Shown: one piece after another, positions 60,966 through 64,000 of the stretch
Layout of the letters: each line of letters begins with the position of its first letter
How positions within the stretch are numbered: the first letter of the stretch is position 1
DNA from: Cycloclasticus pugetii PS-1
GTDB lineage: Bacteria > Pseudomonadota > Gammaproteobacteria > Methylococcales > Cycloclasticaceae
DNA length: 64,000 nt
Reading direction: 5' to 3'
Assembly (NCBI RefSeq): GCF_000384415.1
Contig: NZ_ARVU01000001.1
Span: forward strand, 1,364,001-1,428,000
Notes under the pieces: model-generated
Told to the model about the DNA's origin: nothing
The model's input: only the letters and a program-made list of their open reading frames with translations
The model's database searches: none
Position numbers and translations under genes: made by a program

Positions 60966-62927
60966 TTAGGGAGTTGTTTTATGCGCAATAAACCCAGCTA
61001 ACTGTTCAATTGTTGGGTAATCGAAAAAATCTGTTAACTCAACAACCTCTGGATACTCCTCGTCTATCTTCTCGTGAATTTGTGCCAACTTTAACGAGCT
61101 TGTTCCCATTTCAAAAATATTATCTTTCAAGCTGATTTTCTGATCGGCTACAACAGAGTGACAAATATCTAATAATATTCGCTCTATGGAACTACCCGCT
61201 GCAATAAACTCAGTTGATTGTGTTTCAGACAGCTCTGTTAAAGCCGCTATAATCTCATTAAACGCCCCCGCTTCAAATTGTTCCGCTAATGCAAAACGTT
61301 GAACCTTACCACTGGTGGTTTTAGGTACTTTTTTTATAGGTAAAACATGCGCCACATCTAAGCCAGATTTTTCATTTAATTGGCGTCTAACTTCTATCGT
61401 AGTTTGGTAAAAGTTTTCTAGCTCACCTCGATATAAAACAAAAACAACCAATTCATCCAGTGCATCTTCAACGTTACGAATACCACAGACGACCACTTTT
61501 CCTAACTCAATACCATCAACATGCTCACAAACAGACTCAAGGTCAGGGGCATAATAGTTTTGCCCATTAACAATGATTAGATCCTTGGTTCTACCTGTAA
61601 TAACCAACTGCCCCTCGTTTAACAAACCTTGGTCACCTGTATCTAACCAACCCTCATCATTAATCAGTTTTTCATTTAACTCAGGCGCGTGATAGTAACC
61701 TTTTGTTACATTTTCGCCTTTAATTAACACTCGGCCGATTACATTATCAGCAACAGCTTGCCCACTGCTATCTGCAATTATCATTTGCGTCCCGATAATA
61801 GGAGTTCCTAAGCGAACCAACTCTATACTTTGATCGGATGCCTCGCTAACGACCTGTGCTGGCTGCCCCTCTACTAAAGAGCTGCGCAACACATGAAGAG
61901 TAGAAAGTGGTTGGGCTAATTCAGGGAAGCTAACTACCAAACACGCTTCCGCTAAACCATAAACCGTAAACATCGCTGTTTCTGCTAGACCGAACGGTTT
62001 CATTACCGCGCTAAACTCTCTACATAGGTCTGCAGAGATAGGTTCTGCTCCGTTAAAAAGCAGGCGGACATGTGATAAATCAAGATTAACTTGGTTTTCT
62101 GGTTTAAAGCGTTTTAAAACATGTTTATAACCAAAATTTGGTGACGATAAAATCGTCGCTTTTTTCTCACTGGCTTTTTCAAGCCACAATGCCGGACGAC
62201 GAACAAACAAGTCGGTTGGCATAATATATTGATTTATATTGACGAATAAGGGTGTCAAATGAAAACCAATAATGCCTAAATCATGAGTCAATGGCATCCA
62301 GCTAAAAAAGCTGTCCCTATAATCAAATGCACTGCATTCAATAATGCCATATAAATTTGTTACTAAATTTTTATGTGTTAATACAACACCTTTAGGGTCG
62401 CCAGTAGAACCAGAGGAGAATTGAATAAACGCTGCTTGCTCAGGGTTAATATCTGCCAGCGCTCCTAAAGTATCAAAGGTTTCAATTTTATCGAGCATCA
62501 GTGCTTTTTGCTCAATCACTTTGTAAATAGACTCTTTTCCGTGTTCTTCAGCAAAAACTTTTAACCGCTGCAAAGCCTTTCTAGTCGTTGCGATATACGG
62601 TGTTTTAAGCTTTTCAAAAACATTAAATACTTTTTCACGGTGTCCATCACTGGTTCCAATCGCTAATGGCACAGCGACAATACCGCCATATTGGCACGCC
62701 CAAAACGCATCAATAAATTGTTCGTTTTCAGCTAAGTGAATGATTAACTCGTTCCCTTCAGACGCTCCTTTTTGCTGAATATGGTGCAGCAAGCCTAGCG
62801 CCCGTTTTTTTAAAGCGGGGTAACTCACTTGGCGCTCGTTGTCTTTACTACTGATATAGGTAATGGTTTTACTGGCATCTTGGTTGTTATCAAGTGCTTC
62901 AACCAGTGTTTTTGGAAATTGATTCAT
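60966..62927 (-). CDS. Fatty-acyl-AMP ligase with C-terminal acyl-carrier domain
   Basis: 653 residues. AMP-binding motif FIQFSSGSTGDPKGVVLTH (168-185), WMPLTHDLGIIG, GWLDTGDQGLL and the catalytic-Lys region KTTSGKVQRF. The last 80 residues form a carrier domain with EMGTSSLKLAQ, phosphopantetheine Ser S611 in place of the usual DSL. Such FAALs load a fatty acid onto their own carrier for lipopeptide, polyketide or lipid synthesis. A phosphopantetheinyl transferase gene lies 60 bases upstream on the same strand, so the carrier is probably activated by it. Product unknown. Confidence 0.9.
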   Translation of the reverse strand: MNQFPKTLVEALDNNQDASKTITYISSKDNERQVSYPALKKRALGLLHHIQQKGASEGNELIIHLAENEQFIDAFWACQYGGIVAVPLAIGTSDGHREKVFNVFEKLKTPYIATTRKALQRLKVFAEEHGKESIYKVIEQKALMLDKIETFDTLGALADINPEQAAFIQFSSGSTGDPKGVVLTHKNLVTNLYGIIECSAFDYRDSFFSWMPLTHDLGIIGFHLTPLFVNINQYIMPTDLFVRRPALWLEKASEKKATILSSPNFGYKHVLKRFKPENQVNLDLSHVRLLFNGAEPISADLCREFSAVMKPFGLAETAMFTVYGLAEACLVVSFPELAQPLSTLHVLRSSLVEGQPAQVVSEASDQSIELVRLGTPIIGTQMIIADSSGQAVADNVIGRVLIKGENVTKGYYHAPELNEKLINDEGWLDTGDQGLLNEGQLVITGRTKDLIIVNGQNYYAPDLESVCEHVDGIELGKVVVCGIRNVEDALDELVVFVLYRGELENFYQTTIEVRRQLNEKSGLDVAHVLPIKKVPKTTSGKVQRFALAEQFEAGAFNEIIAALTELSETQSTEFIAAGSSIERILLDICHSVVADQKISLKDNIFEMGTSSLKLAQIHEKIDEEYPEVVELTDFFDYPTIEQLAGFIAHKTTP

Positions 62928-62987
62928 AACGTATGTAAGGTCGTATTTAATAACGTATATTTGATGGCAGCGCGTATTTTATAGCGA

Positions 62988-63728
62988 TTAAATAAATTGA
63001 GGTGGATTTTCATGATCAAATGTAGAGATAATTGGTTCGCAATGCTTAGACCGTAGCATTAACGATGCACTGACTTTTTCACCTACCTTTAAAGATACAC
63101 ATGACCAATCTGCTGCACTCCCATACTCAACTGGGCACTCTAAGAGCCTATTTGGTGGTGTCAAACTAAAACCACAACGAGACACACCCATTCCCAGCCC
63201 TCTACCCGTTGCTTTGATAAAAGCTTCCTTACAGGTCCAAATGTTAAAAAAAGTCTCTTCGCGTTGTGCTGCGCTAATATTGACCCATTGAGCTTGTTCA
63301 CTGCTTGAAAAGTTACGCTTTACTAAGCCCTCTAAATTATCTAAATAACGCCAATGCTCAAGATCAACACCAATATCTTCTTCTAAGGTCATTGCCACCA
63401 GGGCCTGCGAGCCAGAATGTGAAACATTAAACGATAATGCTTGATTTTTTAGGTACGGTTTACCAAATTCAGTTGTATCAAATTGCAGCTCAACTGGGCT
63501 GATACCCAAATAGCATGACAGCAATCGCTTAAGCTGTACTCTCATCGACAATGCTAATGCTCTATTTTGTTGATGCTTTAATCGATTTATTTTTAGCCAC
63601 TCAGTTTCACTCACTATAGTGTGAGCCTTGCTAGTTATTGGCACCATCAGGTCAAACACCCACACATGTACCTCTCCTTGCTTCAAGTAAGGTAACTGTT
63701 GCCTATTTTTTGGAGTAAAACTAACCAT
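62988..63728 (-). CDS. 4'-phosphopantetheinyl transferase (Sfp type)
   Basis: 246 residues. GKPYLKNQALSFNVSHSGSQALVAMT, IGVDLEHWR (Mg site D-x-E) and FFNIWTCKEAFIKATGRGLG (W-x-x-KEA) are the Sfp-family motifs. It transfers phosphopantetheine from CoA to carrier domains, most simply the one fused to the acyl-AMP ligase that follows. They form an operon. Confidence 0.92.
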   Translation of the reverse strand: MVSFTPKNRQQLPYLKQGEVHVWVFDLMVPITSKAHTIVSETEWLKINRLKHQQNRALALSMRVQLKRLLSCYLGISPVELQFDTTEFGKPYLKNQALSFNVSHSGSQALVAMTLEEDIGVDLEHWRYLDNLEGLVKRNFSSSEQAQWVNISAAQREETFFNIWTCKEAFIKATGRGLGMGVSRCGFSLTPPNRLLECPVEYGSAADWSCVSLKVGEKVSASLMLRSKHCEPIISTFDHENPPQFI

Positions 63729-63777
63729 AATGAACTACTATGCATTTAAACGTTAAGTTTTTAATTAAAACACGGGC

Positions 63778-64000
63778 ATGAGCGACGACTCAAAAAATAA
63801 AATAGAGACGCAGCAATATACGATAAACCCAGGCACTTACCACTGGACTTATCATGCTATGAAAGCCTTATTTAAGGTTCTTAGCCTGACGGTTCGCACT
63901 CATGGCAACCCATCCTCTTGGTTAGAAGGCGATATCTTTTTATTCAATCACTTTGCTCGATTTGAAACCTTTATTCCACAATATTTAATTTACGAAAAAA
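63778..64000 (+). CDS. Acyltransferase (PlsC-like), N-terminal part, truncated by window end
   Basis: 74 visible residues from MSDDSKNKIETQQ. HWTYHAMKALFKVLSLTVRTHG and IFLFNHFARFETFIPQYLI recall the start of a lysophosphatidic acyltransferase with NHxxxxE in place of NHxxxxD. It runs divergently from the phosphopantetheinyl transferase, 49 bases apart, and may use the acyl group loaded by the FAAL. The remainder is outside the window. Confidence 0.55.
   Translation, partial: MSDDSKNKIETQQYTINPGTYHWTYHAMKALFKVLSLTVRTHGNPSSWLEGDIFLFNHFARFETFIPQYLIYEK

Noticed and set aside
1-64000. CRISPR arrays, rRNA genes, complete tRNA genes, riboswitches
   Set aside because: No regularly spaced repeats, no ribosomal RNA motifs, no complete tRNA cloverleaf and no leader I can assign to a riboswitch family were found by reading.

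Overview
The window looks like a gammaproteobacterial chromosome carrying a resident integrative and conjugative element (ICE). The core genes on the right (ispG, mazG, a cold-shock protein, an LpxL-type acyltransferase, yggL, a BaeSR-Spy envelope-stress set) are gammaproteobacterial in type. A ring-hydroxylating dioxygenase operon, the modest G+C of the right half and the gene mix fit a marine aromatic or hydrocarbon degrader; a Cycloclasticus-like organism is my guess, not something the sequence proves.

Layout. (1) 1-26,704: the right-hand part of an ICE of the PFGI-1/ICEHin1056 type (MPF-G secretion family). Its type IV secretion genes all read leftward, from a PilL-like protein (about 20.2 kb) through TIGR03759, lytic transglycosylase, TIGR03765, TraD and TIGR03747, then RAQPRD, TIGR03758, 03745, 03750, 03746, 03749, 03752, 03751 and the start of the TIGR03744 ATPase, which runs off the left edge. 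This conserved gene order is split between TIGR03747 and RAQPRD by a 9-kb defence island: an abortive-infection-type protein with HamA and HamB (a Hachiman system with an extra upstream gene), facing a 1283-residue nuclease-NTPase fusion. Behind the transfer genes come a small-tyrosine-recombinase locus set in unusually hairpin-rich noncoding DNA, an AlpA-like regulator, a SIR2-like DUF4917 protein and the ICE integrase. The element ends in the 3' half of a tRNA-Leu(CAA) gene (26,649-26,704). A 23-codon relic of a different integrase lies just beyond it, suggesting the same tRNA was used before.

(2) 26.7-38.5 kb: chromosomal flank with yggL, a five-gene dioxygenase operon (alpha, beta, CMD-like, two VOC proteins) lacking its electron-transfer partners, a MAPEG protein, and baeSR with divergent spy. 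The baeSR-spy block lies between a VOC gene and a 73-bp degraded copy of that gene's end, next to the remnant of a short-chain dehydrogenase and an intact double-cupin gene.

(3) 38.5-45.7 kb: small secreted or membrane proteins and then an integron-type gene-cassette array with no integrase in the window. Four good attC sites and one decayed site separate leftward cassettes. One cassette encodes a TIR-domain membrane protein overlapped by a small membrane partner, a candidate defence pair; another cassette carries a frameshift.

(4) 45.7-64 kb: an arsR-GAPDH-arsJ organoarsenical efflux set with a 36-bp imperfect palindrome as likely operator, a fused indolepyruvate ferredoxin oxidoreductase with a MaoC hydratase, then MATE pump, glycerophosphodiesterase, class-V aminotransferase, ispG, csp, mazG, SpmAB-like protein, LpxL-like acyltransferase, and at the right edge a fatty-acyl-AMP ligase with carrier domain, its phosphopantetheinyl transferase and the start of another acyltransferase.
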